Shown piece by piece: positions 23,812 through 32,182 of a stretch of DNA of 42,594 nt (position 1 is the first letter of the stretch; every line of letters starts with the position of its first letter). The translations under genes were made by a program, and so were the position numbers. The notes below the pieces were generated by a model, which saw nothing but the letters and a program-made list of their open reading frames with translations, ran no database searches and was not told the origin of the DNA. This DNA comes from CAYYNP01 sp964472545 (lineage in GTDB: Bacteria; Planctomycetota; Planctomycetia; Pirellulales; Thermoguttaceae): contig CAYYNP010000047.1 in the NCBI GenBank assembly GCA_964472545.1, positions 1 to 42,594 of the forward strand, read 5' to 3'.

Positions 23812-24900
23812 TCACTCTCGGAACTCAGGGCCGGCTTCCTTCGCTCCCGCCAACTCCGCCACCACCTTCTCCAAGCCTCGCACCACGCGGGCCATCCGCT
23901 CGAAGTCAACCTGCTCGATCGTGTCCGAGGTTTCGTGATAATGCGGATAGCGGAACATGGCCGTGTCGGTGACCATCAGCGCCGGATAATCCTCCTGCCA
24001 GAACGACCACTGATCGGAGAAGCCCACGCCGGGGATCGCCGACGGCAGCGCGCCTCCCTCGGACGGGAACGGCTCGTGGCGGCGGAAGGTGCCGATCACC
24101 TCACGCACCAGATCCGCCGAGCCGGTGTTGCCCACAAAGGCAATGAAGTTGCCTTCGGACGGATACATCGCCCCGAACGGCGCCGGGTAGTTCTGGCTGC
24201 CCGGCGTGTCGTCGTAATAGCCGATCGTCTCCAGGCTCATCATGGCCACCACGTTCTCGCCGCGCTGTCGGCACCGCCGGGCATAGACCAGCGAGCCCAT
24301 CTGCTCCGTCTGAAAGTAGGGCGGCTCTTCGTTCGTAAAGGCGACGAACCGCAGCGTCCGCTCGCAACGCCGCCCGGCGAATCTTCGCGCCAAGGCAAGC
24401 ACGGCCGCCACGCCGCTGGTGTTGTCGTTCGCGCCCGCCGTGCCGACGATCGTGTCGTAATGGGCTCCGATAATCACGATTTCTTCCGGCCGATCCGTGC
24501 CGGGAATCTCGACCTCGACGTTATCGCAGTCGCAACCGGACACTTGATACGTTTGGCGCTGCACCACGTATCCGGCCGTCTCGAACTCAACTTCGATCCG
24601 GTCGGCCGCCAGGGCCAACTCCCGCGGACGGCTGAGCACGTTTCGCTCGCCGATCTCTACGGCCAGAGCGGCCACGTCTCGTCGAAGCTCCTCGGCCAAT
24701 GCCAGTAGCGGCTCGTCGGCCGGCGGCAATTCGCCACGATGGCTTTCTCCCGGCATGCGAAACATGATCCACCATAGGATGAAGGCTACAAGAACGAGGA
24801 CAACCAGCGCGATGCAAGCGCCCCGGAAGAGACGCCGCCGCCAGCGCCCGGGCTTGCGGTGGCGAGTTTTCGCCGTGGTGTTCTCGTCGCGATCGGGCAT
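23812..24900 (-). CDS. M28-family aminopeptidase-like protein, membrane-anchored paralogue
   Basis: About 362 residues from the ATG at 24900. The N-terminus is basic (…KPGRWRRRLFRG) followed by one membrane helix ('ACIALVVLVLVAFILWWIMF'), in place of the lipobox of its neighbour. The catalytic half repeats the neighbour almost word for word ('FTNEEPPYFQTEQMGSLVYARRCRQR', 'GFSDQWSFWQE', 'ALMVTDTAMFRYPHYHE'). All metal ligands are kept. A longer frame to 24972 adds residues out of a repeat and is not used. Two anchoring modes for the same enzyme suggest work in two envelope locations. Confidence 0.87.
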   Translation of the reverse strand: MPDRDENTTAKTRHRKPGRWRRRLFRGACIALVVLVLVAFILWWIMFRMPGESHRGELPPADEPLLALAEELRRDVAALAVEIGERNVLSRPRELALAADRIEVEFETAGYVVQRQTYQVSGCDCDNVEVEIPGTDRPEEIVIIGAHYDTIVGTAGANDNTSGVAAVLALARRFAGRRCERTLRFVAFTNEEPPYFQTEQMGSLVYARRCRQRGENVVAMMSLETIGYYDDTPGSQNYPAPFGAMYPSEGNFIAFVGNTGSADLVREVIGTFRRHEPFPSEGGALPSAIPGVGFSDQWSFWQEDYPALMVTDTAMFRYPHYHETSDTIEQVDFERMARVVRGLEKVVAELAGAKEAGPEFRE

Positions 24901-24935
24901 CGTCCTGCGTTGCGTGTGTCGTAATGGCAGAGATC

Positions 24936-25009
24936 GTAGGGTGCGTCTCGACGCACCAAGAATCTGGAACAACCGACGTTCTGCCGCGGTGCGTCGAGAC
25001 GCACCCTAC
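24936..25009. repeat. Perfect 22-bp inverted repeat
   Basis: The arms at 24936-24957 and 24988-25009 are exact complements (TAGGGTGCGTCTCGACGCAC core; each arm is itself partly palindromic), with a 30-base loop. It sits between the DUF1593 gene stop and the M28 gene start, on the transcript of both. Confidence 0.9.
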
Positions 25010-25014
25010 TATGG

Positions 25015-27168
25015 TCATTCGGTCTTCCTGGCAATCGTGAACACGATTCGTTGGTATCGCGTCAGTGACGGCTGGCCGTCGTCGGTCACCTCCAGGATCA
25101 CGTGGATCGTTTCACCGGGCTCGTCGGGCACGACGAACGCGGCGCCGGACTTCGCATCGGCATTGGCGATCTCGATCTCCGCATCGGCCGAGTCCACGTC
25201 GGTGTATTGCCACCATCGGTACGTCAGCCGGTCGCCGTCCGGATCGGTCGAGCCTTCGGCACTGAGCATCACCTTCTGACTCGGAGAAACGACCCAATCC
25301 AACGGCCCGGCCACCTTGGCCGCCGGCGGATGGTTGGCCGCGTCGGGCCCCTTCACGCACCAATCGGCCCGGGCGGCCCAGTCGTTTTGGAAGGCCTCGG
25401 ACCAGCGCCAGATCGGCCGATCGACGTTCCCGCCGTCTCGGGCTCCGCGCCAGGTATGGCTGCCGGAGCGCTCCTGCCGAAAGCGCCCGCCCCAGCCGCC
25501 GAAGCCGGGATGCTCCAGGCTCCGCAGCCCGACGTCGATCTGGTGCATGAACGACGGCGAGTCGCCCTCCGAGCGAAACGCCCCGCCGGCGTGCTCGTAG
25601 ACGGCACACAGCGGCCCGTGGTCTTTGAGAATGTTCCGTTCCATCCAGGCCTTCTCATAGAAGCTCTTCTCCGGCTGCGGGATGATCCGGCCCCAATTGT
25701 AGGCGATCGCCGCGAACTGCCGAAAGCTGCCCAGCACCTGGAGCTTCGGCCAGTTCGGTTGAATGTAGTCGCGGAACGTCTTGTCCTGGTCGAGGATGAT
25801 GAAGATCACGGCCTTCTTCGACACGCGGTCCATGGCGTCGGCGTGCTCGTGCTGGATCTTCCAGAGCGCCCGGGCGATCGTGTTGGTGCCACCCCAGGCC
25901 TGCAAGTAGACCGGCCCCGGCTCGTTGTCCAACAGCACCTCGACGATCCGATCGGAACCCGGCGTGTCGCGGCTCATATCGCCCACGTTGGCCACGTTGC
26001 CGGTGTAGACCAGTTTCCGCAGCGCATCGGCGGTCGGAAAGCCCTCGGCGTGTTTCGAGAGCCGTGGATAGACCTTCTCGTAGAGGTCGATCTGGTTGTC
26101 GAGCCAGACCTCGTCGGCCCAGCCGTGCGCGCGGATGTTCTTGCCGTCGCCCTTCCAGTGGAACTTCGAGCTGCAGTGGATGATGCCTTCGATGTCCCAC
26201 TCGTTGGCATACATCAGGAAACGGACCATCGAACAGCGGTCGTCGATCTCGCCGTCGGTGGTGGCGATGATCCGCGGGCGCGTGCCGGGCGGAGGCGTGG
26301 GTACCTTCAGGCCGACGATGGCGGCGTCGCTCGGGGCGCCGCTGGCCACCGCGTTGGCAGTCTTCGTCAACGCCTCGGGCACGGCCGCCGCAAAGTCCGG
26401 CACGGCATCGGCGGCCGTTTGAATTTGCCGAACCGCCTTCAGGCTCAACGCCCCTTCGGTTCCCGTACGGCTGCCGAAGATCTGCACGGCGTGCAACTGC
26501 CCGCGAAACTGACGGTCCATGCCGTGGCTGTGCAGCGTGCGGTTATAGTTGCCGATGCTCAGCGGCCCGCTGCCGCTGTCGGTCGCTCCGGCGGCGTAGG
26601 AGTTCGTGCGATCGACCACCGCCGGTGTCTTCGGATCGCCAAAATACCAGACGACGTTGTCCGACCGCCGCGTGCCGTCATATGTGACGGCGAAGAAGAC
26701 CCACTTGCCCACGGCGAGCTTTCCGGCCGAGGAGTCGTTCTTGGCCCGATCCGGCCACTGGTTGACCGCCAGCCGCAGCCGGCCATTGTCGTAGTGTACC
26801 AAGTCGAAGCCGGCCCGATTGTAGTTCAGGTTACACGCGATCCGATTCCCGCCGGGCCCGTTCCGCAGACTGATTGGCCGGGCCCAACCGCAGATGGTCA
26901 ACGACCGCAGCCCCTCGAGTTCCCGCATCGGTCCCCCGCCCGGTCCCACGGCGGCCCAACCCCAGGGGTCGCCGGCGGGGAGGTTGAGCGTGCCGTCGTC
27001 ACGTTGCGTGAGGTTGCCTTGGAGCTTCAGCGGCGATTGGCCGCTCTTGACGGCGACACGAACCAGCGGCTTGCCCGAATCGGCCTGCGGGTTGGCCGCT
27101 GCGGGCAACGCAACCGCGGCAATTGCCACGAAGAACACGATAAGCACGATAAGGGCCTTTTGAGACAT
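25015..27168 (-). CDS. Secreted DUF1593 (nucleoside-hydrolase-like) protein with LamG-like domain
   Basis: About 717 residues. The ATG at 27168 is preceded by GGAGGAG and gives a signal peptide (MSQKALIVLIVFFVAIAAVALP). Residues about 45-230 look like a concanavalin-type LamG fold ('SLTICGWARPISL', 'AVTYDGTRRSDNVVWYF'). Residues about 290-570 are DUF1593: 'PRIIATTDGEIDDRCSMVRFLMYANEWDIEGII' with an Asp pair like the calcium site of nucleoside hydrolases, then 'VYLQAWGGTNTIARAL'. The last 100 residues look like a PKD/Ig fold ('MLSAEGSTDPDGDRLTYRWWQY'). Members are secreted glycan-related proteins; the reaction is unknown here. Confidence 0.8.
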   Translation of the reverse strand: MSQKALIVLIVFFVAIAAVALPAAANPQADSGKPLVRVAVKSGQSPLKLQGNLTQRDDGTLNLPAGDPWGWAAVGPGGGPMRELEGLRSLTICGWARPISLRNGPGGNRIACNLNYNRAGFDLVHYDNGRLRLAVNQWPDRAKNDSSAGKLAVGKWVFFAVTYDGTRRSDNVVWYFGDPKTPAVVDRTNSYAAGATDSGSGPLSIGNYNRTLHSHGMDRQFRGQLHAVQIFGSRTGTEGALSLKAVRQIQTAADAVPDFAAAVPEALTKTANAVASGAPSDAAIVGLKVPTPPPGTRPRIIATTDGEIDDRCSMVRFLMYANEWDIEGIIHCSSKFHWKGDGKNIRAHGWADEVWLDNQIDLYEKVYPRLSKHAEGFPTADALRKLVYTGNVANVGDMSRDTPGSDRIVEVLLDNEPGPVYLQAWGGTNTIARALWKIQHEHADAMDRVSKKAVIFIILDQDKTFRDYIQPNWPKLQVLGSFRQFAAIAYNWGRIIPQPEKSFYEKAWMERNILKDHGPLCAVYEHAGGAFRSEGDSPSFMHQIDVGLRSLEHPGFGGWGGRFRQERSGSHTWRGARDGGNVDRPIWRWSEAFQNDWAARADWCVKGPDAANHPPAAKVAGPLDWVVSPSQKVMLSAEGSTDPDGDRLTYRWWQYTDVDSADAEIEIANADAKSGAAFVVPDEPGETIHVILEVTDDGQPSLTRYQRIVFTIARKTE

Positions 27169-27329
27169 GAGCACTCCTCCCGTGGCTGCGATGGCGAAAT
27201 CGTGGGGCGAAACGTCGTATAGGGGAATTCTCGCCGATCCGCCCCGGCGAGTCAAACAGGGCTTGTGCCGATTGCCTTGTGTCGCCGGAGGCGGTATTAT
27301 TCCGGGCGGACAAAGGAGTCGAAACTGCC

Positions 27330-28388
27330 ATGCACATCGCCAACATCCTCCACGCCGTCGATACCCACGTCTGCGGCGAGCCGGGCCGTGTGATCGTCGG
27401 CGGGGTGCTCGACGTGCCGGGGGCGACGATGTTCGAGAAGGCGGTCTACCTGCAAGAGCACGCCGACCATATCCGCAAGCGGATGCTCCGCGAGCCGCGA
27501 GGGTATCCGGCAGCCAACTGCAATCTGATCCTGCCGCCGACGCATCCCGATGCGGTGGCCGGCTACGTGATCATGGAGCAGGTCGAGTATCCGGCCATGT
27601 CGGGCACCAACACCATCGCCGTGGCCACCGTGCTGCTCGAGACCGGCATGGTGCCGTCGCAGGAGCCGGTGACCGAGTTGATGCTCGAATCGCCGGCCGG
27701 GCTGATCGGCGTGCGGGCGGACGTGCGCGACGGGAAGGTGACCGGCGTGACGTTCGAGAACGTGCCGGCCTTTGCCGTCGCGTTGGACACAGTAGTCGAC
27801 GTGCCCGAACTCGGTCGCGTCACCGTCGACGTGGCCTACGGCGGGATGTACTACGTGATCGCCGACGCGGAACAACTCGGCCTACGGCTAGAGCCGGAAC
27901 AAGCCGGCGAAATCGCACGCGTCGGCGAGATGATCAAAACGGCCACGATCGAGCAACTCGACACGCCGGTGCATCCGGAAAACCCCGGCATCCGCGGCGT
28001 GACCATCGGCCAGCTTTCCGCCCCGGCGGAATCCTCCCATGCCGATCGCAAGAACGCGGTGGTCGTCTCCACCGGCAAGCTCGACTGGCAACGCCCGTCA
28101 ACCTGGACCGGCGTGCTCGACCGCTCCCCCTGCGGCACCGGCACCTGCGCCAAGATGGCCACGCTTTGGGCGCGAGGCAAACTCCCGCTCAATCAGGACT
28201 TCATCCACCAAGGCGTTTTGGGCACGATCTTCACCGGCCGGCTGATCCGCGAGACCCAAGTCGGCGACGTGCCGGCCGTCATCCCCACCATCACCGGCAC
28301 CGCCTGGATCACGGGAATGGCCCAGTACGTGCTTGACCCGGGCGATCCGTTTCCGGAAGGTTACACGGTGGGAGACTTGTGGGGCTGA
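27330..28388 (+). CDS. Proline racemase superfamily enzyme (hydroxyproline epimerase/dehydratase-like)
   Basis: About 352 residues from the ATG at 27330, with GGAG about 11 bases upstream. The pattern 'HAVDTHVCGEPGRVIVGG' at the start, 'MSGTNTIAVATVLLETG' and 'DRSPCGTGTCAKMATLWARG' are diagnostic of the superfamily. The first catalytic position, usually Cys, is Ser91 and the second is Cys268. The superfamily holds proline racemases, 4-hydroxyproline 2-epimerases and 3-hydroxyproline dehydratases; the Ser/Cys pair argues against a classic proline racemase and leaves a hydroxyproline enzyme as the best guess. It diverges from the DUF1593 gene with 161 bases between. Confidence 0.85.
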   Translation: MHIANILHAVDTHVCGEPGRVIVGGVLDVPGATMFEKAVYLQEHADHIRKRMLREPRGYPAANCNLILPPTHPDAVAGYVIMEQVEYPAMSGTNTIAVATVLLETGMVPSQEPVTELMLESPAGLIGVRADVRDGKVTGVTFENVPAFAVALDTVVDVPELGRVTVDVAYGGMYYVIADAEQLGLRLEPEQAGEIARVGEMIKTATIEQLDTPVHPENPGIRGVTIGQLSAPAESSHADRKNAVVVSTGKLDWQRPSTWTGVLDRSPCGTGTCAKMATLWARGKLPLNQDFIHQGVLGTIFTGRLIRETQVGDVPAVIPTITGTAWITGMAQYVLDPGDPFPEGYTVGDLWG

Positions 28389-28476
28389 GCGGCAGTGCAG
28401 ACCTGCGCATCGCCTTGTACGACGGGGGTCGATCCTGGCCAAACAGATTGCCGGCAGGTTTCACGGGAATGGCCAA

Positions 28477-29859
28477 TTAACTCCACGGCTCCACGCCCCG
28501 CCGCGAGGCGCCCAGCCCTTGCCATTCTTCGGCGATCAGCCAGAACATCTCCTTGATGATCTCTTTCAGGGCATCGCAGTACGGCGAAGGCCCCAGCGGC
28601 GTGCCGGCGGCGAGTGCTTCCGCGCGGCAGTCGCCGGCACACCAATAGCGAAAGGCACACGCCCGACACTCCGGCATTGCTTCCAATCGGTATCGCTCGC
28701 GCAGCGCCCCGAGCACGGCCGAGTCGTCCAGGAGCGTCGCCAGCGGCGTGGTGCGTACGTCGCCGCAACGGCAGTCGCCGCGGCGGTGGTTCGGGCATGG
28801 GTAGATGCTCCCGTCGGCGTCCACGAAGAGACACCGCCGGCCGACGCCGCAGTTGCCGCGCAGCCGGCTATAGCGGCACGCCGTCATCAGGATCGAGAAG
28901 AAATCTCGGTGCAGCATCTGCGTCAACTCGGGCCGACGCCGGAGAATCTCGACCAACTGCCGAAAGCACGACGCCAAGTCCGGCGACTGATCGGCGTGGC
29001 CGCCACCCAGGCCGAGCCGCCGCAGCGGAATAAACCGTACTTCCTGTGCGCCGATCCTCGTGGCCAGGTCGAGGTACGGCTCGAACTGCGCCTCGCAGCC
29101 GCGCGTCATGACCATCGAAAGCACCGTATGCACGCCGGCGTCGACGAGACGTTCGACCGTCGAAACGGCCCGCTCGAACACACCCTTGCCGCGCAACGCG
29201 TCGTGATGATCTGCCGACGGACCATCCAGAGAGACCTGCACGGTGGTCTTCGTCTTGGCCAGCTCGCCCGCTGTCCCGTCGCCGAGCAGCGTCCCGTTGG
29301 TCGAGACGAGCATCTCGCCGGCGAAAAGCCCCCGGGCACCGTGCAGCGTCTCCAGGAGCCGCGGTTGGTCGAGAAAGGGCTCGCCTCCGAGCACGATGAA
29401 CGTGGCGTCGGAGCCGAATGCGCCCGCACCGGCCTCTATCCAACGCACCAGATCGGCGACGGGCACTTCGCGCTGCTGTGACCGCGGGTTGTAGCACCAC
29501 GGACAGCGGAGGTTGCAGCGGTTGGTGGTATTGAAGGTCAGGTTCGACATCTTCAGGGGATCGGGCGGCGGCACAGCCGGCGATGGCGGCGAGCCGAGGA
29601 TGCCGCGGCCGGCCAGGGCCTCGACGACCGGCAGCACTTGCTCCGCCGCCGCTTCAGCCGACGTGCCCCGCCGGTGGCCGTACTCCCGGAGGACCTCCGC
29701 CACGCGCCGCTTTCCGGAAAAGTCTTCGATCGCTTCGGCGGCCTCGGCATCCAGCACCAGCCATTGGCCGAGATCTCCCCACACGAACAGATGCTTGCCG
29801 CCGCGCTCTTCGTGCAACGAGGGCGTGCGACTCTCGAAGCTGTCACTTGGATGAATCAC
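28477..29859 (-). CDS. PqqD-like/radical SAM/SPASM protein, possible peptide maturase
   Basis: The 460-residue protein has an N-terminal winged-helix stretch resembling PqqD (about 14-90), the recognition element of RiPP maturases. The radical SAM cluster motif CNLRCPWC follows (Cys115, 119, 122), then 'VLGGEPFLDQPRLLETL' and 'VSTNGTLL'. The C-terminal SPASM region has 'CLFVDADGSIYPCPNH', 'CRACAFRYWCAGDCRAEA' and a last Cys ('PYC'), enough for auxiliary iron-sulfur clusters. Such enzymes modify peptide or protein side chains. The GTG start overlaps the stop of the upstream CPBP reading frame (GTGA), so the two are coupled. No precursor peptide is visible, and the upstream sequence has been lost to an IS event. 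Confidence 0.8.
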   Translation of the reverse strand: MIHPSDSFESRTPSLHEERGGKHLFVWGDLGQWLVLDAEAAEAIEDFSGKRRVAEVLREYGHRRGTSAEAAAEQVLPVVEALAGRGILGSPPSPAVPPPDPLKMSNLTFNTTNRCNLRCPWCYNPRSQQREVPVADLVRWIEAGAGAFGSDATFIVLGGEPFLDQPRLLETLHGARGLFAGEMLVSTNGTLLGDGTAGELAKTKTTVQVSLDGPSADHHDALRGKGVFERAVSTVERLVDAGVHTVLSMVMTRGCEAQFEPYLDLATRIGAQEVRFIPLRRLGLGGGHADQSPDLASCFRQLVEILRRRPELTQMLHRDFFSILMTACRYSRLRGNCGVGRRCLFVDADGSIYPCPNHRRGDCRCGDVRTTPLATLLDDSAVLGALRERYRLEAMPECRACAFRYWCAGDCRAEALAAGTPLGPSPYCDALKEIIKEMFWLIAEEWQGLGASRRGVEPWS

Positions 29860-30332
29860 AGGGTTGAGTGTCCCTCAGGTCTCTTCCACAAGGCAAACGC
29901 CGACAGAACGACCGCGGCCGATGCCAACGCACTCCAGGCCCATCGCGACACAGGATCGCCGATCCGATGGACCTGCGACAGCCCATTGTAGGCCACGTGC
30001 AACTGAAACGCATATCCCCATCCGCCGCCTCGAAGCACGAGCAGGCAGGCGAGCAGTGAAAGCAGGCCTGCACCGAGCGCCCCGCCGGCAGGTAGATGCA
30101 GCGCCGCAAACAACAAGCTGCATGCGACCACTGCGCCGACGGCGGAAAGACCGCGGCAGAGGTGATCCAGCAGCACACCGCGGAAATAGAACTCCTCGAT
30201 CAAAGGCACCAGCAAGAGCAAGTGAAACGTTCTCGCGCCCGGCGCCGCGCGGCCAGCCTGCGGCCACAGCGGCGCGTAGGCCGAGACCGCCAACAGCGCA
30301 ACCAACGCCTTGCATGCCCGACGTTGCGACAC
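29856..30332 (-). pseudogene. CPBP (Abi) intramembrane protease, 5'-truncated and fused to transposase start
   Basis: The reading frame gives 158 residues from a GTG. It keeps the CPBP core: 'LIEEFYFRG' (the EExxxR motif), 'FAALHLPAGG' (FxxxH motif) and 'LHVAYN' (third His). Members are usually 200-300 residues with several N-terminal helices; here those are missing. The first ten residues, and more if the open frame upstream is followed, are not CPBP but the N-terminus of an IS3 OrfB ('SPARRRRAVERVQQQ', 'VSQRRACKAL'), so the junction is near 30303. The chimera might still be made because the frame is open. It is coupled to the radical SAM gene, as in some RiPP clusters where CPBP proteases cut precursors. 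Confidence 0.7.
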
Positions 30333-30389
30333 GTCCTTCTGCTGTTGGACGCGCTCGACCGCTCGTCGACGCCGCGCCGGGCTCAGTAG
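30303..30389 (-). pseudogene. IS3-family orfB fragment (first ~29 codons)
   Basis: In the -1 frame relative to orfA, the reading 'LLSPARRRRAVERVQQQKDV' continuing to 'SQRRACKAL' is the standard opening of IS3-family OrfB integrases. Similarity ends abruptly at 30303, where CPBP sequence begins. The catalytic DDE domain is gone, so the element cannot move by itself. Confidence 0.75.
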
Positions 30390-30670
30390 TTTCCCTCCAT
30401 GGCTTCCTTGAGGATCGCCTTATCCAGTTCGGCTTCAGCGAGCAGCTTCTTCAACCGCTTGTTCTCCTGCTCCAACGCCTTCAGCCGCTTGGCCTCTTCG
30501 GCCTTCATGCCCCCATATTGGTTCCGCCAACGATGGAACGTCTGCTCGCTGATCTGAAGCGTCTGCACGACTTGGCCGATCGTCTTCTCGGCCGCCAGCA
30601 TCGTATCCGCTTCACGCAGCTTGCGGATAATCTGTTCCGGCGTGTGACGCTTTCCTTGTCGCTTCTTCAT
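30383..30670 (-). CDS. IS3-family transposase OrfA
   Basis: The 95-residue protein is full length: 'HTPEQIIRKLREADTMLA', a helix-turn-helix 'TIGQVVQTLQISEQTFHRW', then 'NQYGGMKAEEAKRLKALE' leading into a leucine-zipper-like coil. ATG at 30670 has AAGGAG 7 bases upstream. With orfB truncated it can only be a DNA-binding remnant. It lies in the middle of the scar between two broken host genes. Confidence 0.9.
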   Translation of the reverse strand: MKKRQGKRHTPEQIIRKLREADTMLAAEKTIGQVVQTLQISEQTFHRWRNQYGGMKAEEAKRLKALEQENKRLKKLLAEAELDKAILKEAMEGNY

Positions 30671-31943
30671 CAAGAGTCTCCTTCAGCGCCCGGGCCACCG
30701 GCGGAAGCGCGGTCATCGCCAGTCGAATGCCCCACGCTGGCCAGTCTTGTTCAACAAGCGATCTCGCCTCGTCTATCGACTGAACGTCGTCGATACAGAC
30801 GGTCAGCCACGGCGTCGCGAGTTTCGGCAGGAATTCACGCCGCTTCCTGGCGACGAGATCGAGGTCCGTAGGCCCTTCTCTCTGGAATCCGTCACGCCAG
30901 ACGACGTTTGCCGCGTTGAGCAGGTCTCGCCCCGCGTCGCCAGTGGCTGAGACGGCGACGGCCATCGAAGCATCCCGGAAGGCCTCTCGTGACAAGGACG
31001 CTAGCCGCCAAGTCTTCCCCTGGCCGCTCTCCCCTGACAGAACACACACAAAGCTGTCCTCGGGTGGACACATGGCCGAACGCACGTCATGTTGGTCGGA
31101 GTACCGCCATCGGGTCTGGACGTAGTGCCCAGTTGCCTTAAGGACAGCAGCACGAGCTCCTGCCCAATCGCAGAGCGCCCGGTGGTTAAGCCCTGCTTTG
31201 GCCAGCACCTCGTGTGGAGTGAGTTCCGCATGGCCTGCCGCGGCCAGTTCCAGCAGGGCTGCGCACAGTTCACGACGTTTTGGCTCGACCTGTTCGCGGT
31301 ACTCCACGAGCGGTAGCAAGATCGCGTCTACGTCGCGGATCAGTTTCTCGGCCGTCCGGTCCCCGTGGAGTTCGAATCGACCGAGAAGATACCAGAGCTT
31401 TCGCGCACATTCGGGTTCCGTATGCTGCGCGATGTCGCCGTGCGTCCGCAATTCCCGCAAGATGTACTGGAACAACCCCCGCTTCGTTCGTTTACCGTCT
31501 GGAAAGAACTTGATTGATTCCACGTCATCCAATGCCGCCAGAGGATCATCAGGAACTTGCCTATCATGCAGTTCCCTGAAGAACCGTTCTGCCGTGTTCC
31601 ATCTTCCTCTGTGCCCTTCCGTCACGAAGCGGAACTCTGTTTCCGATTCCCCTGCTGGCAACTCGACGGCCCGGTAGAGATCCGGAGAGACTTTGGAGAT
31701 GACCTTACGGAGAGACCACGCACCGGCGTCGCTCTTCGATTTCCATTGTTCGACAATGTGACTCTTCGCAGACTCAATCTGAGTGTCACCACCTCCGCCC
31801 GATGGCTCAATCACGAGCCGGGCTTCCGCCCATTCGTTGCCATCGGTCGGCGTGTTCAGTTGGATCTTCCCGGCCCAGTATGCTGTGCCCAGCAACTGGT
31901 ACAAAACGCCGTACATTGTGGCAGAACCACCAGGCTGCGGCAT
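30612..31943 (-). pseudogene. STAND-like P-loop NTPase with N-terminal nuclease-like domain, 3'-truncated (defence-like)
   Basis: About 443 codons from the ATG at 31943 (GGGAG 5 bases upstream). The start 'GGSATMYGVLYQLL' with later 'ARLVIEPSGGGGDTQIE' and 'HIVEQWKSK' has the layout of a Cap4/DUF4297-type PD-(D/E)xK nuclease. A P-loop GESGQGKT lies at about 304-311 and a Walker B 'WLTVCIDDVQS' at about 380-390. This combination is that of Avs-type antiphage STAND proteins, which end in a long sensor of repeats. Here the frame breaks into the IS3 left end about 60 residues after Walker B, so the rest of the NTPase and the sensor are lost. Sample lines here are 53-57% GC, against about 68% in a sampled line of the M20 gene, consistent with acquisition. 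Confidence 0.65.
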
Positions 31944-32039
31944 CGGCGACTCCCCGTGAACTTGGCTGAGAGAATGCGGAGGTAGCGAACCTCCAGTCAG
32001 TGGATACCGACCATGCTTCGACAACCGCCTCGGCCAGAA

Positions 32040-32124
32040 TCGGTGCCAGAACACCTGTTTCGCCTTGGCGCGAAGAAACCAACGTAGGGAAGCATCGAAA
32101 ACGCGCCAGAATCGATGTCTGAGG
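32040..32124 (+). repeat. Dispersed repeat, copy 1
   Basis: It starts with an imperfect GGTG…ACACC hairpin and ends in the core CGCCAGAATCGATGTCT (32104-32120). The order and spacing match copies near 32.7 and 42.5 kb. Confidence 0.65.
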
Positions 32125-32182
32125 GCACCCTGCCGCCGCCTTCGACCATCGCGCCGCTGAACCCGGATTCGCTGTCCGGTAG

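Larger units (their letters stand above)
30303..30690 (-). mobile_element. IS3-family insertion sequence remnant
   Basis: The remnant is the left end with all of orfA and the first part of orfB; about two thirds of a normal element is absent. The left boundary with the STAND gene cannot be fixed exactly (between about 30665 and 30695, possibly at the TGAAGGAG), because no intact copy is in the window. The right boundary at 30303 is clear from the protein fusion. Confidence 0.7.

Noticed and set aside
25102..27222. A 706-residue plus-strand frame opposite the DUF1593 gene.
   Set aside because: It is the complement of a recognisable protein and is Arg/Val/Gly-biased without any domain; similar shadows at 13477-15036 and 15088-17016 were dropped for the same reason.
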